From: Verrucomicrobiota bacterium
GTDB taxonomy: Bacteria > Verrucomicrobiota > Verrucomicrobiia > Chthoniobacterales > UBA10450
Direction: 5' to 3'
NCBI GenBank assembly: GCA_003218815.1
Contig: QHON01000163.1
Location: 1 to 11,442 of the forward strand
Length of the DNA stretch: 11,442 bases
Of the stretch, positions 1-6,784 are shown in pieces. A model generated the notes under the pieces. That model did not search any database. It had not been told where the DNA came from and was given only the letters and a program-made list of their open reading frames with translations. Numbering within the stretch: the first letter of the stretch is position 1; every line of letters begins with the position of its first letter. Position numbers and translations under genes: made by a program.

Positions 1-5
1 CTGTT

Positions 6-401
6 ATGTCTCACCTCCGATTCATCATTCCGCTGATTTGCGCTTTCACAACTGGTCAATCCTTGCCTGCTCAAGCACGGAAGGCTGAAAAACCCAAGCA
101 ATTCATCTATGTGTTGCGGCTCGTACCGCGCCTCTATTCGGACGCGAATTGGAGGAAAGAAGACGAAACAGTGCTTGAGCGGCGCTTCGCTCGATTCCAA
201 GAAGCCACAAAATCGGGTCAACTGATCCTTGCTGGACGCACGAAGGAGCCAGGTGACAAGACGTTTGGCATTGCGATCTTCGAGGCGCCCGATGAGACCG
301 CCGCGCGCGCGTTCATGCAAGCCGATCCCGCTGTCGCGGGCGGACTGATGACGGCGGAACTGCATCCTTTCGCTGTGGCGCTTGACCGCAAGAATCCATA
401 G
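6..401 (+). CDS. Secreted YciI-like (YCII-domain) protein
   Basis: The 131-residue product starts with a likely signal peptide: a hydrophobic stretch at about residues 5-20, then Pro-Ala-Gln-Ala as a possible cleavage site near residue 24. The rest resembles a YCII/YciI alpha-beta barrel: a first strand (FIYVLRLVPRLY, about 33-44), a helix with ARFQEATKSGQLILAGRT (about 62-79), a middle strand (GIAIFEA), a helix rich in Ala ending in the family's Asp-Pro (QADPAVAGGLM), and a last strand with His-Pro-Phe. The biochemical role of most YciI-like proteins is unknown. Export from the cytoplasm is unusual for the family. The ATG lies five bases from the window edge, so its ribosome binding site cannot be seen and a start further upstream is possible. 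It converges with the next gene, leaving 50 bp between the stops. Confidence 0.75.
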   Translation: MSHLRFIIPLICAFTTGQSLPAQARKAEKPKQFIYVLRLVPRLYSDANWRKEDETVLERRFARFQEATKSGQLILAGRTKEPGDKTFGIAIFEAPDETAARAFMQADPAVAGGLMTAELHPFAVALDRKNP

Positions 402-451
402 CGGACGCGAACGTGTAAGGTGCGGTAACCACTTCGCTCATACTTGCAAAA

Positions 452-1063
452 TCACCGCGCCGTAGGTTGCCATTCCCAAACGTGTGTGTAGTCATGCAGC
501 CAGGCGGTGTAGAGCGGGTCTTCTTTCCATGCGGTGATCCCGTAATAGCCGTGGTGACTTGCCCTCCACCGGGCCCCCTGTCCTGAGTCGTACTGAGAGT
601 CCTCTTTGAGTGGACACCAGAATAACCGGCCGGCCCTGCGCCAGCCATCGAGGACGATGCCGTTCTCGAAAGGCTGGTTTCGTGCGGTGACTACCAGACC
701 ATTGTTCTCGTCCAAGGTTCCCGCGTAAGCAGCACCCCAGTGAAGCACGAGCGTCTTGAGCTTGAGCGCTTTCAGGCGTTCGCCGATATCACGCGTATAG
801 TGGCCGCAATAGCCGCGTTGTCGCCTGCCCGTGTGGATCAGTACGTTCTGAAACGCCGGGCACCAGACGAGGCCATATTCACGCGCGAGGCTGCGCGAGG
901 CCGTGTGCGCCGTTACCGAGAGCAGTTCGGCTTCGCCCGGGTCCACGTCAGGCGCGAGCGCCACGAGCGCGTCACGCAACTTCTTGATCGATTTCTCGTC
1001 TTTCGCCCAAACCGCGTTTACGCAAAGGCTGAACGCAATGATGAAAACAGTCGTTCGAATCAC
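452..1063 (-). CDS. Secreted protein of unknown function, Cys/Trp-rich
   Basis: I cannot name this 203-residue protein. It begins with a clear signal peptide (hydrophobic residues 4-18, Ala-Val-Trp-Ala just before Lys21), so it is exported. The start codon is GTG; I see no better in-frame start. The mature part has three cysteines (68 in WCPAF, 86 in YCGHY, 150 in FWCPL), His108 in LVLHWGAAYAG, an Asn-Asn pair at 120-121, and the compact block LVVTARNQPFENGIVLDGWR around 123-142. The C-terminus is rich in Trp, Tyr and His. The order Cys86, His108, Asn/Asp could fit a papain/NlpC-like fold, but this is only a guess from spacing. The + strand reading frame across 740-1087 is taken as its shadow because it lacks a signal or recognisable motifs. 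The gene is divergent from the TPR gene and convergent with the YciI-like gene. Confidence 0.7.
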   Translation of the reverse strand: MIRTTVFIIAFSLCVNAVWAKDEKSIKKLRDALVALAPDVDPGEAELLSVTAHTASRSLAREYGLVWCPAFQNVLIHTGRRQRGYCGHYTRDIGERLKALKLKTLVLHWGAAYAGTLDENNGLVVTARNQPFENGIVLDGWRRAGRLFWCPLKEDSQYDSGQGARWRASHHGYYGITAWKEDPLYTAWLHDYTHVWEWQPTAR

Positions 1064-1220
1064 GTTAGCAAAGTTGGCAAAGGTTAAGCGCGAGTTATAC
1101 CAAAATCACAGATGTTTCATAGGTATTAATGATCTTTGTCGCCTAATACGCTGCATTTGCCGATAAAATTCTTGGGAAGAGTAGCGAGGACCGGCAAACC
1201 CGCAGTATCGTGATGCGCGA
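1064..1220. other. Divergent intergenic region with one copy of a 39-bp repeat
   Basis: This 157-bp gap separates the - strand secreted protein from the + strand TPR gene and should hold promoters for both. It is AT-richer than its flanks around 1090-1175. I could not identify a convincing -35/-10 pair. It carries copy 1 (1135-1173) of an imperfect repeat whose second copy lies upstream of the DoxX gene. A three-codon reading frame (1213-1224) ends in a TGA that overlaps the TPR gene's ATG, probably by chance. There is no strong Shine-Dalgarno in front of the ATG at 1221. Confidence 0.6.
1135..1173. repeat. 39-bp imperfect repeat, copy 1
   Basis: Direct repeat of 3672-3710: 34 of 39 positions are the same by eye, with all five differences between 1148 and 1154. 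The conserved ends are TTTGTCGCCTAAT on the left and ATTTGCCGATAAAATTCTT on the right. Both copies lie upstream of a - strand gene start and in the same orientation relative to it. On the - strand both copies are open in one frame (EFYRQ..., then IRRQ), but neither has a start codon in good position, so this may be coincidence. Confidence 0.7.
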
Positions 1221-3272
1221 ATGAGGGCCTTTTTCCACGAGCTGAAGAGGCGGAGGGTCTACCGCGTCGCGCTCGCCTATGGGATTTTTGCATCGGCCAT
1301 GATCCAGGTCGGTGGAACTATTCTACCGATTTTTCACGCGCCGGAATGGGGCCAGCAGGTATTCGTGGTGCTGATCGCGATTGGTTTTCCTTTCGCCCTC
1401 GTGCTGGGCTGGCTCTACGACATCACGGCTGAAGGCATTCAGCGCACTCCCAACGCTAAAGGTCTGCGTGTTTACAGTGGGCGACAATTATGGCTGGTGG
1501 CTGTTGCCGGAACATCCATCGCTGCGCTCGCACTTGCTGGCTATTGGTTTTGGCATCCCTGGCGAAACGCAACAAAAGAAACCTCGGATGTGTCCAGCAA
1601 CGGCATTCCGGCAAAAAGCATCGCGGTGTTGCCGTTTCAAAACTTGAGTCCGGACAACGCCGGCACTTTCTTTGCCGATGGTGTACAAGATCAAATCCTG
1701 ACGAACCTGGCGAAGGTGTCCGACTTGAAAGTGATCAGCCATACCAGCGTTCAACAATATCGGAATCAACCCGGCCGCAACGTGCGTGAGATCGGTCGGC
1801 AACTCGGGGTCGCCTACATTCTCGAAGGCACGGTACAACGCGCGCCGGGCCGTGTGCGCGTGAATGCCAAATTGATTGATGCGCTGACGGATTCACAAAT
1901 CTGGGCCGAAAGCTATGACCGGGATGTCGCCGATCTGTTTGTCATTCAAAGCGATCTGGCCCAGGCCATCGTTAACCAATTACAGGCCAAACTCTCGCCC
2001 CAACAGAAGGCCGAAATAGAAGAAACCCCCACACGAGATTTAGCGGCGTTCGATCTGTATCTGCAGGCCAAGGAGATTGTCGACACGTACACGGAGCTTC
2101 AGGATCCCGGGTCGTCGCTCCTCAAGGCTGTGCGGTTGCTGGACGAAGCAACCGAGCGTGATCCGAATTTTGTTTTAGCCTACTGTTACGCCTCCCGCGC
2201 GCACAATCTTCTCTATTTCTTCGACCTGGATTCAACGCCCAAACGCATTCTGCTTGGCGAAGCGGCAGTCAATAATGCGCTGCGGTTGCGGCCCAATTCC
2301 GCGGAGGCGCATCTCGCCATGGCCGACCATTATTTTCGCTGCCACCGCGATTACGAGCGCGCACAGGAAGAACTGGCGATCGCGCGGCCGGGCTTACCGA
2401 ACAGTGTTCCGTTCTTCAATCTTTCCGGCTACATCAATCGACGACAAGGTCATTGGACCGAAGCGGAACGCGATTTTGCTACCTCGGTAAAGCTGGATCC
2501 GCGTAAGCCGAATGCGGTCAATCTCTTGGCCGACACTTTTATTCTGGAGCGGCGATTTCCAGAAGCCAGATTGGTCTCCGATCGGGCCATTGCGGCGGGA
2601 ATGCGCGAACCGATCGACTTAATCCGTCGCGCCTCGCTCGACTTTAGCGAAACTGGCGACCCGACAACGCTTCGGGCGGCTATGGCCGCCGCTCCGGATA
2701 CGGACGTGGGTGGCGGTGAAACGTCCTGGAAAATTTTGATTGCCCTGATTGACCGCAACTATAACGAAGCGCGCAGAGTTCTGGCGGCATCACGACGCGC
2801 CGATTTTCTGGACGTCGATTTCACCTTCTACTTTCCCCGCGCTTGGTACGAAGGGCTGATTGCCCGTGCCGAGGGCGACAAAACAAAAACCATCGCGGCG
2901 TTCAAAGCAGCGCGTGTGATTTTCGAAACTCGATTAAAAAACAAGCCGAACGATCCGCGGACTCTGGCGGTGCTGGCGCAAGTTGATGCCAATCTCGGCA
3001 ACAAGGAACTGGCGCTGCAGGAAGCGCAAAAAGCTGCCGCACTTATGCCGGTGTCGAAAGACGTTTACGACGGCGCGTTGATTCTGCAGGGACTGGCACA
3101 GGTTTACACTTGGACCGGCGACTATGACCACGCATTCGATGAACTGCAGAGTTTGCTCGGCATGCCGGGCTACATTTCGTATGGCTACTTGAAAACAGAT
3201 CCAGCGTGGGAGCCATTACGGAAAGACCCGCGCTTTCAACGGCTTCTTGCGTCGATGGTTTCCAAGAAGTAG
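1221..3272 (+). CDS. Membrane-anchored TPR protein with FlgO/TolB-like domain
   Basis: The 683-residue protein has three parts. Residues 1-115 hold a basic N-terminus (HELKRRRVYRV) and three likely membrane helices at about 17-35, 46-66 and 90-110. Residues 131-260 form a periplasmic-type domain of the FlgO/TolB-N kind: KSIAVLPFQNLSPD, then FADGVQDQILTNLAKV, then LGVAYILEGTVQR and DSQIWAESYDRD. The rest, about 270-680, is a helical TPR-like array with repeated Ala-rich motifs (NSAEAHLAMADHYF, WTEAERDFATSVKLDP, NKELALQEAQKAAALMP). Such proteins are common in Verrucomicrobiota and Proteobacteria, often fused to a CadC/ToxR-type DNA-binding or adenylate cyclase domain; neither is present here. 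A scaffolding or sensing role at the inner membrane is inferred. The start has no clear Shine-Dalgarno. It stands alone on its strand and converges with the DoxX gene. Confidence 0.85.
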   Translation: MRAFFHELKRRRVYRVALAYGIFASAMIQVGGTILPIFHAPEWGQQVFVVLIAIGFPFALVLGWLYDITAEGIQRTPNAKGLRVYSGRQLWLVAVAGTSIAALALAGYWFWHPWRNATKETSDVSSNGIPAKSIAVLPFQNLSPDNAGTFFADGVQDQILTNLAKVSDLKVISHTSVQQYRNQPGRNVREIGRQLGVAYILEGTVQRAPGRVRVNAKLIDALTDSQIWAESYDRDVADLFVIQSDLAQAIVNQLQAKLSPQQKAEIEETPTRDLAAFDLYLQAKEIVDTYTELQDPGSSLLKAVRLLDEATERDPNFVLAYCYASRAHNLLYFFDLDSTPKRILLGEAAVNNALRLRPNSAEAHLAMADHYFRCHRDYERAQEELAIARPGLPNSVPFFNLSGYINRRQGHWTEAERDFATSVKLDPRKPNAVNLLADTFILERRFPEARLVSDRAIAAGMREPIDLIRRASLDFSETGDPTTLRAAMAAAPDTDVGGGETSWKILIALIDRNYNEARRVLAASRRADFLDVDFTFYFPRAWYEGLIARAEGDKTKTIAAFKAARVIFETRLKNKPNDPRTLAVLAQVDANLGNKELALQEAQKAAALMPVSKDVYDGALILQGLAQVYTWTGDYDHAFDELQSLLGMPGYISYGYLKTDPAWEPLRKDPRFQRLLASMVSKK

Positions 3273-3294
3273 TAGCGGGAAAAATCGGGAGAAT

Positions 3295-3666
3295 TTACGG
3301 TTTTAACAAGGGCGCGAAGCGATCGCGATGTACCCAGAAGAGGAAGAGTGCAAGGACCGAGACAACACAACCCATCCCGAGACCGCTCGGATCAAGAAAG
3401 ATGTGATAGAGCATGATGTTCACGATCACCGGGCCGAGGAGGGTCAGGCCGAGCGGAACAAAGCGTCCGATGAGCAGGAGCAGACCGCCGACGACCTGAA
3501 CACCTGCGATGGCGTAAATGTAGCCACTGCTAAAGAGTGCGCCGATGAATTGGCCGGGCAGACCTTGCATTGGCGGCATTGGAATAAAGTGCAGGAAGGC
3601 GTTGGACCCGAAGACAGCGAACATGAGCCCGAGAAGGACTCGCACGATGATGACGGCGTATTTCAT
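3295..3666 (-). CDS. DoxX family membrane protein
   Basis: Small hydrophobic protein of 123 residues with four likely membrane helices: about 3-21, 44-64, 68-89 and 93-113. The start MKYAVIIVRVLLGLMFAVFGSNAFLHF and the internal GYIYAIAGVQVVGGLLLLIGRFVPLGL are typical of the DoxX family (SURF4/DoxX fold), including the Phe-Gly-x-Asn turn after helix 1. DoxX proteins are inner-membrane proteins, some linked to redox or stress responses; the exact activity is not known here. I chose the ATG at 3666 because it begins at the first helix. An in-frame ATG at 3687 would add MIRRQKV, which is encoded by the 39-bp repeat. It is the last gene of the - strand block, 157 bp after kynureninase, so it may have its own promoter. 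Confidence 0.85.
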   Translation of the reverse strand: MKYAVIIVRVLLGLMFAVFGSNAFLHFIPMPPMQGLPGQFIGALFSSGYIYAIAGVQVVGGLLLLIGRFVPLGLTLLGPVIVNIMLYHIFLDPSGLGMGCVVSVLALFLFWVHRDRFAPLLKP

Positions 3667-3823
3667 AACTTTTTGTCGCCTAATCACCTCGATTTGCCGA
3701 TAAAATTCTTCTTCCGGAGCCGGTCGCTGCGGAATGGAAAACGAAGCGTTAAGCCCAAAGTCTCACCAGGCAATGCAGCCGAAAAGATTCGTGACGGGCT
3801 TCGCCATACGGAGCCCTGTGATA
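3667..3823. other. Intergenic region between kynureninase and DoxX
   Basis: A 157-bp gap in the otherwise tight - strand block. It holds repeat copy 2 and, just after the kynureninase stop, a weak inverted repeat: 3812-3816 pairs with 3796-3800 around an 11-base loop. On the - strand a short T-rich stretch follows only about ten bases later, so it is a poor terminator candidate. No gene is seen here. Confidence 0.5.
3672..3710. repeat. 39-bp imperfect repeat, copy 2
   Basis: Second copy of the repeat at 1135-1173, placed 5 bp upstream of the DoxX start codon. The conserved outer blocks and the variable core (3685-3691) are as described for copy 1. Position and conservation suggest a promoter, operator or leader element, or a dispersed repeat; the sequence alone does not decide. 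Confidence 0.7.
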
Positions 3824-5098
3824 TCAGTGATGCTCGGCGACAATCTTCGCAAAACGCCAGACTTCGCGAAACGTATTGTAAAGGGGAGTCGGGGCGACGC
3901 GGACCACGTTCGGTTCGCGGAAGTCGCATTTCACGCCGGCCGCTTGGAGTTTGCGGAACAATTCTTTCGGATGTTCGTGGACTAAGATCGACAATTGGCA
4001 ACCACGTGCGTCCATCTCACCCGGCGTGATGACCGTAAAGCGTTTATCGCCGTGATTGGACTCGAGCAGAAACTGAAGATAGCCGGTCAGTTTGATCGAT
4101 TTCGCGCGGAGCGGTTCCATTCCACCGGCTTCATCGAAAATCGCCAGCGACGCGCGCAGGGGCGCCATTGAGAAGATCGGGGGGTTGCTGATCTGCCATC
4201 CGTCGGCCGACGGAACAGGAATGAACTCCGGCTCCAGATGCAACCGGAACCGCGTGTTCGGATCGTTCCCGAACCAGCCGGCGAAACGCGGCAACTTCTG
4301 GTTGGTGGCGTGTCGCTCGTGCACGAACGCACCTGCCACTGCGCCGGGACCGGCGTTGAGATATTTGTATGAGCACCAGGCGGCGAAATCCACGTTCCAA
4401 TGATGTAATGCCAGCGGCACGTTGCCGATCGCGTGCGCGAGATCGAACCCGACCACGCAGCCGCGCTTCTGTGAAAGCGACGTGATTCTCTCGATGTCGA
4501 ACAATTGACCGGTGAAAAAGTTGATGCCGCCGATCATGACGATCGCGATCTGTTGTCCGTATTTCTCCAGCGCAGATTCGATATCTTCTTGTCGGATCGT
4601 GAGCTCACCTTTACGCGGTCCCGCAAGAACGAGCGCGTCCTTGGGATCGAACCCGTGATGAACGATCTGCGATTTGATCGCATACGTGTCGGAAGGGAAA
4701 GCCGGTTCTTCCATTAGAACTTTGAAGCGCGATTTCGTTGGCCGATAGAACGTGGCCATCATCAGGTGAAGGTTCACCGTCAGGCTGTTCATGCAGATGA
4801 CTTCGTTCGGCTGCGCACCGACAAGCCGCGCCGTCGGCTCGCGCAAGGTCTCGTGATATGAGTACCACGGCGTGTCTGCCGCGTGATGAGCATCCACGGC
4901 CCGTTTCGCCCAAACATCCAGCTCCCGCTCAACGACTGTTCGCGCCGCTTTCGGCATTAGGCCTAACGAGTTACCGGCGAAGTAAATCAACGGTCCGCCG
5001 TCCGCACCGAGCGGAAGATGAAATTTTTCGCGGAAATGACGCAGCGGGTCTTCTGCGCCGAGTTGACGCGCAAAATCTTCGTCGGCGGAGAAGGTCAT
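3824..5098 (-). CDS. kynU: Kynureninase
   Basis: PLP-dependent hydrolase that splits L-kynurenine to anthranilate and alanine, or 3-hydroxykynurenine to 3-hydroxyanthranilate and alanine (EC 3.7.1.3), in the cytoplasm. The 424-residue length is normal. Visible family marks are IYFAGNSLGLMPK (38-50), the VDAHHAADTPWYSYHE stretch (68-82), GINFFTGQLFDI (191-202), FDLAHAIGNVPL (218-229) with Asp219 contacting the PLP ring nitrogen and His222, WCSYKYLNAGPG (241-252) with Lys245 as the PLP Schiff-base lysine, GWFGN (274-278) and ISNPPIF (303-309). The last part (GCQLSILV, then VVRVAPTPLYNTF) is the usual C-terminal domain. It follows the VOC gene by 28 bp, a spacer with no Shine-Dalgarno. With the RidA-type deaminase and the semialdehyde dehydrogenase it points to tryptophan catabolism through 3-hydroxyanthranilate rather than only NAD synthesis. 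Confidence 0.96.
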   Translation of the reverse strand: MTFSADEDFARQLGAEDPLRHFREKFHLPLGADGGPLIYFAGNSLGLMPKAARTVVERELDVWAKRAVDAHHAADTPWYSYHETLREPTARLVGAQPNEVICMNSLTVNLHLMMATFYRPTKSRFKVLMEEPAFPSDTYAIKSQIVHHGFDPKDALVLAGPRKGELTIRQEDIESALEKYGQQIAIVMIGGINFFTGQLFDIERITSLSQKRGCVVGFDLAHAIGNVPLALHHWNVDFAAWCSYKYLNAGPGAVAGAFVHERHATNQKLPRFAGWFGNDPNTRFRLHLEPEFIPVPSADGWQISNPPIFSMAPLRASLAIFDEAGGMEPLRAKSIKLTGYLQFLLESNHGDKRFTVITPGEMDARGCQLSILVHEHPKELFRKLQAAGVKCDFREPNVVRVAPTPLYNTFREVWRFAKIVAEHH

Positions 5099-5126
5099 GA
5101 GAAAGATAAGAAGTAAGAGGAAAAAG
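5099..5126 (-). promoter_or_regulatory. Polypyrimidine spacer before kynureninase
   Basis: In the transcript sense (- strand) this 28-base spacer has 26 pyrimidines and only two purines, and it ends directly at the kynureninase ATG. There is no Shine-Dalgarno. Translation may rely on coupling to the VOC gene or on binding of the CU-rich stretch by ribosomal protein S1; that is inference. Confidence 0.4.
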
Positions 5127-5615
5127 TTAAGACATAGGTGGTTGCATGAACTCGATTGTTATTCCGTCGGGGTCGCGAACGTAAACAACGCGTTTTCCAG
5201 CGTTCGGTCCCGTTTTCAGTGTTTGAGGTTTGCCCGCCGCCTTCCAACCGGACGCGGCGATCGCGCTCAGCACAGCCTCAAGGTTATCTACCGTAAGGGC
5301 AACATGGACCGAGCCGACATCGCACGGTCTAAAATCGACATGTTTTCGGTCGGGCGGCGTGAGATACTCGAGCAATTCAATCTTGTGCCCGTAACCTTTG
5401 AGAACAGCGAGCGAGATTTCAGCGCCGGGCACCCCGGTGATTTCGCTGGCCAACTCGCCGGTCTGATGCGTGCGATGAGAAAGCTCGAAGCCGAGAACAT
5501 TCTGCCAGAACGCCACAGACCGCTCGAGATTCGCGACCGTGAAACCCGTGTGGTCCGCTGCAATGATGTGAAACGGCGCAGTGGTCACATGATTCGCTTT
5601 ATCCCACCGACGCAA
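5127..5615 (-). CDS. VOC (glyoxalase/bleomycin resistance fold) protein
   Basis: Protein of 162 residues with two beta-alpha-beta-beta-beta modules of the vicinal oxygen chelate superfamily. The likely metal ligands are in the usual places: His22 (DHTGFTVANLERSVAFW), Glu80 (HKIELLEYL), His104 (GSVHVALTVDNLE) and Glu155 (DPDGITIEFMQ). Members include glyoxalase I, epimerases and extradiol dioxygenases; this single-domain length fits glyoxalase- or epimerase-like enzymes and is too short for a typical extradiol dioxygenase. The substrate is unknown. The ATG at 5615 overlaps the deaminase stop by 17 bp; a GTG at 5588 would remove the overlap and place the start nearer the first strand, so the start is uncertain. 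Its position between the deaminase and kynureninase suggests a link to the same pathway. Confidence 0.88.
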   Translation of the reverse strand: MRRWDKANHVTTAPFHIIAADHTGFTVANLERSVAFWQNVLGFELSHRTHQTGELASEITGVPGAEISLAVLKGYGHKIELLEYLTPPDRKHVDFRPCDVGSVHVALTVDNLEAVLSAIAASGWKAAGKPQTLKTGPNAGKRVVYVRDPDGITIEFMQPPMS

Positions 5616-6024
5616 TCACCTTGAGCTCGATTGCGATCGGCGTCGGTAGCGCGGTGACCTCAACCGTCGTGCGCGTCGGATTTGGTTTGCCGGGCCCGGC
5701 AAAATGTTCCGCGTAGAGACGGTTGTAGATAGAAAAATCCTTCTTCATGTTTGTGAGGAAAACGGTGACGTCGATGATGTCTTGCCACGTCGCGTCGGCG
5801 TCCTCCAAAACGAGCCGAACGTTTTCGAAAACCGCGCGACATTGCGCTTCGATGTCGTACCTGACGATCTTGCCAGCTGAATCGAGCGTTACGCCGGGGA
5901 TTTTTTTGCTGCCGCGCACGCGCGGCCCAATGCCGGAGAGAAACAGGAGATTGCCAACGCGTTTCGCGTGCGGGAATGCGCCCATCGGCTCGGGTGCTCG
6001 GGAACTTTCAAACGATTTGCTCAT
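5599..6024 (-). CDS. RidA-family 2-aminomuconate deaminase
   Basis: The 141-residue protein belongs to the RidA/YjgF family and resembles the 2-aminomuconate deaminase branch (AmnE/NbzE-like), which turns 2-aminomuconate into 4-oxalocrotonate and ammonia. Marks are APEPMGAFPHAKRVGNLLFLSGIGPR (10-35), the insertion with IPGVTLDSAGKIVRYDIEAQCRAVFENV, DIIDVTVFLTNMKKDF (82-97), and PTRTTVEVTALPTPIAIELKVIA (116-138) with Arg118 and Glu133 at the family's active-site positions. The extended first part and the ALPTPIAIELK ending are what separate this branch from generic imine deaminases, by my recollection. I chose the ATG at 6024 because it overlaps the stop of the GFA gene by one base (TAATG); the reading frame is open further upstream to 6099, but only inside the GFA gene. 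Confidence 0.85.
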   Translation of the reverse strand: MSKSFESSRAPEPMGAFPHAKRVGNLLFLSGIGPRVRGSKKIPGVTLDSAGKIVRYDIEAQCRAVFENVRLVLEDADATWQDIIDVTVFLTNMKKDFSIYNRLYAEHFAGPGKPNPTRTTVEVTALPTPIAIELKVIASVG

Positions 6025-6434
6025 TATTGCGGTGCATACTTCTCGAACTTCGGAAGATCCGGATCCATGTGGTCCCACGGCTGCGCGTCTGCTGTCCATA
6101 TATGCATCTGCGGTTTGAATAAGGTTGGATCGTCCAGGCTCGCAGCGTTGATCCCGTGTCCTTGATCACTAATGCCGCCAAAAAGCCGAGAACCGCAGTC
6201 CGCGCAAAAGCCGCGCTTGTTGTGGCCACCGGATTCGCTGGAAGTCTGATAATACCGTGGTGAGCCTTTCGTGATTTTGAATGCCTTGGCCGGGACATAG
6301 ACAACCGCGGAAAACGAAGTGCCGGTCGCTCGCTGACAATCCCGACAGTGGCAATTAAACATCACGATCGGCTCAGCTGTGACTTGGTAGCGAATCCCGC
6401 CGCAAGCGCATCCGCCGGTAAAAGCTGCGGACAT
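6024..6434 (-). CDS. GFA/CENP-V family zinc protein
   Basis: 136 residues matching the GFA (glutathione-dependent formaldehyde-activating, CENP-V) fold. The zinc-binding cysteines are all present: Cys9 and Cys11 in GGCACGGIRY, Cys28, Cys30 and Cys33 in NCHCRDCQRATG, and Cys77 and Cys80 in FCADCGSRLF. The family name comes from glutathione-formaldehyde adduct formation, but most members have no proven activity, so the role here is open. It lies 4 bp after the DUF2277 stop and its own stop overlaps the deaminase start by one base, which argues for one transcript and translational coupling. Confidence 0.92.
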   Translation of the reverse strand: MSAAFTGGCACGGIRYQVTAEPIVMFNCHCRDCQRATGTSFSAVVYVPAKAFKITKGSPRYYQTSSESGGHNKRGFCADCGSRLFGGISDQGHGINAASLDDPTLFKPQMHIWTADAQPWDHMDPDLPKFEKYAPQ

Positions 6435-6438
6435 TTTC

Positions 6439-6744
6439 TTAGTCGTGGTTGTGGCCGGCCATCATGGCGACCGGAGCAGCGCCAAAACGTTTTGCCGATC
6501 GCGCGCGGGCTTTAACCACCTCCGTTTCCCGATTGCGCGACGGCGCATTGGTGACCAATGAATTGAGCAGTTCCAGCGCGGCCAGCGTCACCCGGTCGAC
6601 CGCCCGATTGAAAGCGTCCTCATTTGCTTTCGATGGTTTAGTGAAACCGCTCAATTTTCGGACGAACTGAAGGGAAGATGCCCGGATTTCTTCTTCAGTC
6701 GCCGGCGGTGCGAAGTTATGAAGTGTTTTGATGTTTCGACACAT
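6439..6744 (-). CDS. DUF2277 family protein
   Basis: 101-residue protein that begins MCRNIKTLHNFAPPATEEEIRASSLQFVRKLSG, the recognisable start of DUF2277, followed by FTKPSKANEDAFNRAV and a helical LEEL-like segment (ALELLNSLVTNAPSRNRE), then a basic stretch AKARSAKRF-like. The family has no known function. The C-terminal GHNHD adds two histidines that may or may not bind metal. It follows the YCII gene by 40 bp, without a good Shine-Dalgarno, and precedes the GFA gene by 4 bp. Confidence 0.9.
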   Translation of the reverse strand: MCRNIKTLHNFAPPATEEEIRASSLQFVRKLSGFTKPSKANEDAFNRAVDRVTLAALELLNSLVTNAPSRNRETEVVKARARSAKRFGAAPVAMMAGHNHD

Positions 6745-6784
6745 GATGATTAAGCATGAGTTAAGGTTGTAAGAATGAATTCTC

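Noticed and set aside
740..1087. + strand frame of 115 codons opposite the secreted protein
   Set aside because: Arg-rich shadow translation without a recognisable domain; the - strand frame has a signal peptide.
1064..1173. Decayed second DoxX gene upstream of the secreted protein
   Set aside because: Only the 39-bp upstream repeat is shared; the bases after the ATGAAA near 1118 run into a stop after four codons and show no DoxX similarity.
1213..1224. Three-codon upstream reading frame overlapping the TPR gene ATG
   Set aside because: Too short to distinguish from chance, with no ribosome binding site.
3684..4001. - strand frame of 105 codons overlapping the kynureninase end and the gap
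   Set aside because: Most of it is kynureninase in another frame; no recognisable domain and no separate start signal.
3328..4029. Long + strand open frame (233 codons) across DoxX, the intergenic gap and the end of kynureninase
   Set aside because: It lies opposite two well-supported genes and its product is charged, low-complexity and unlike any domain. It is a shadow.
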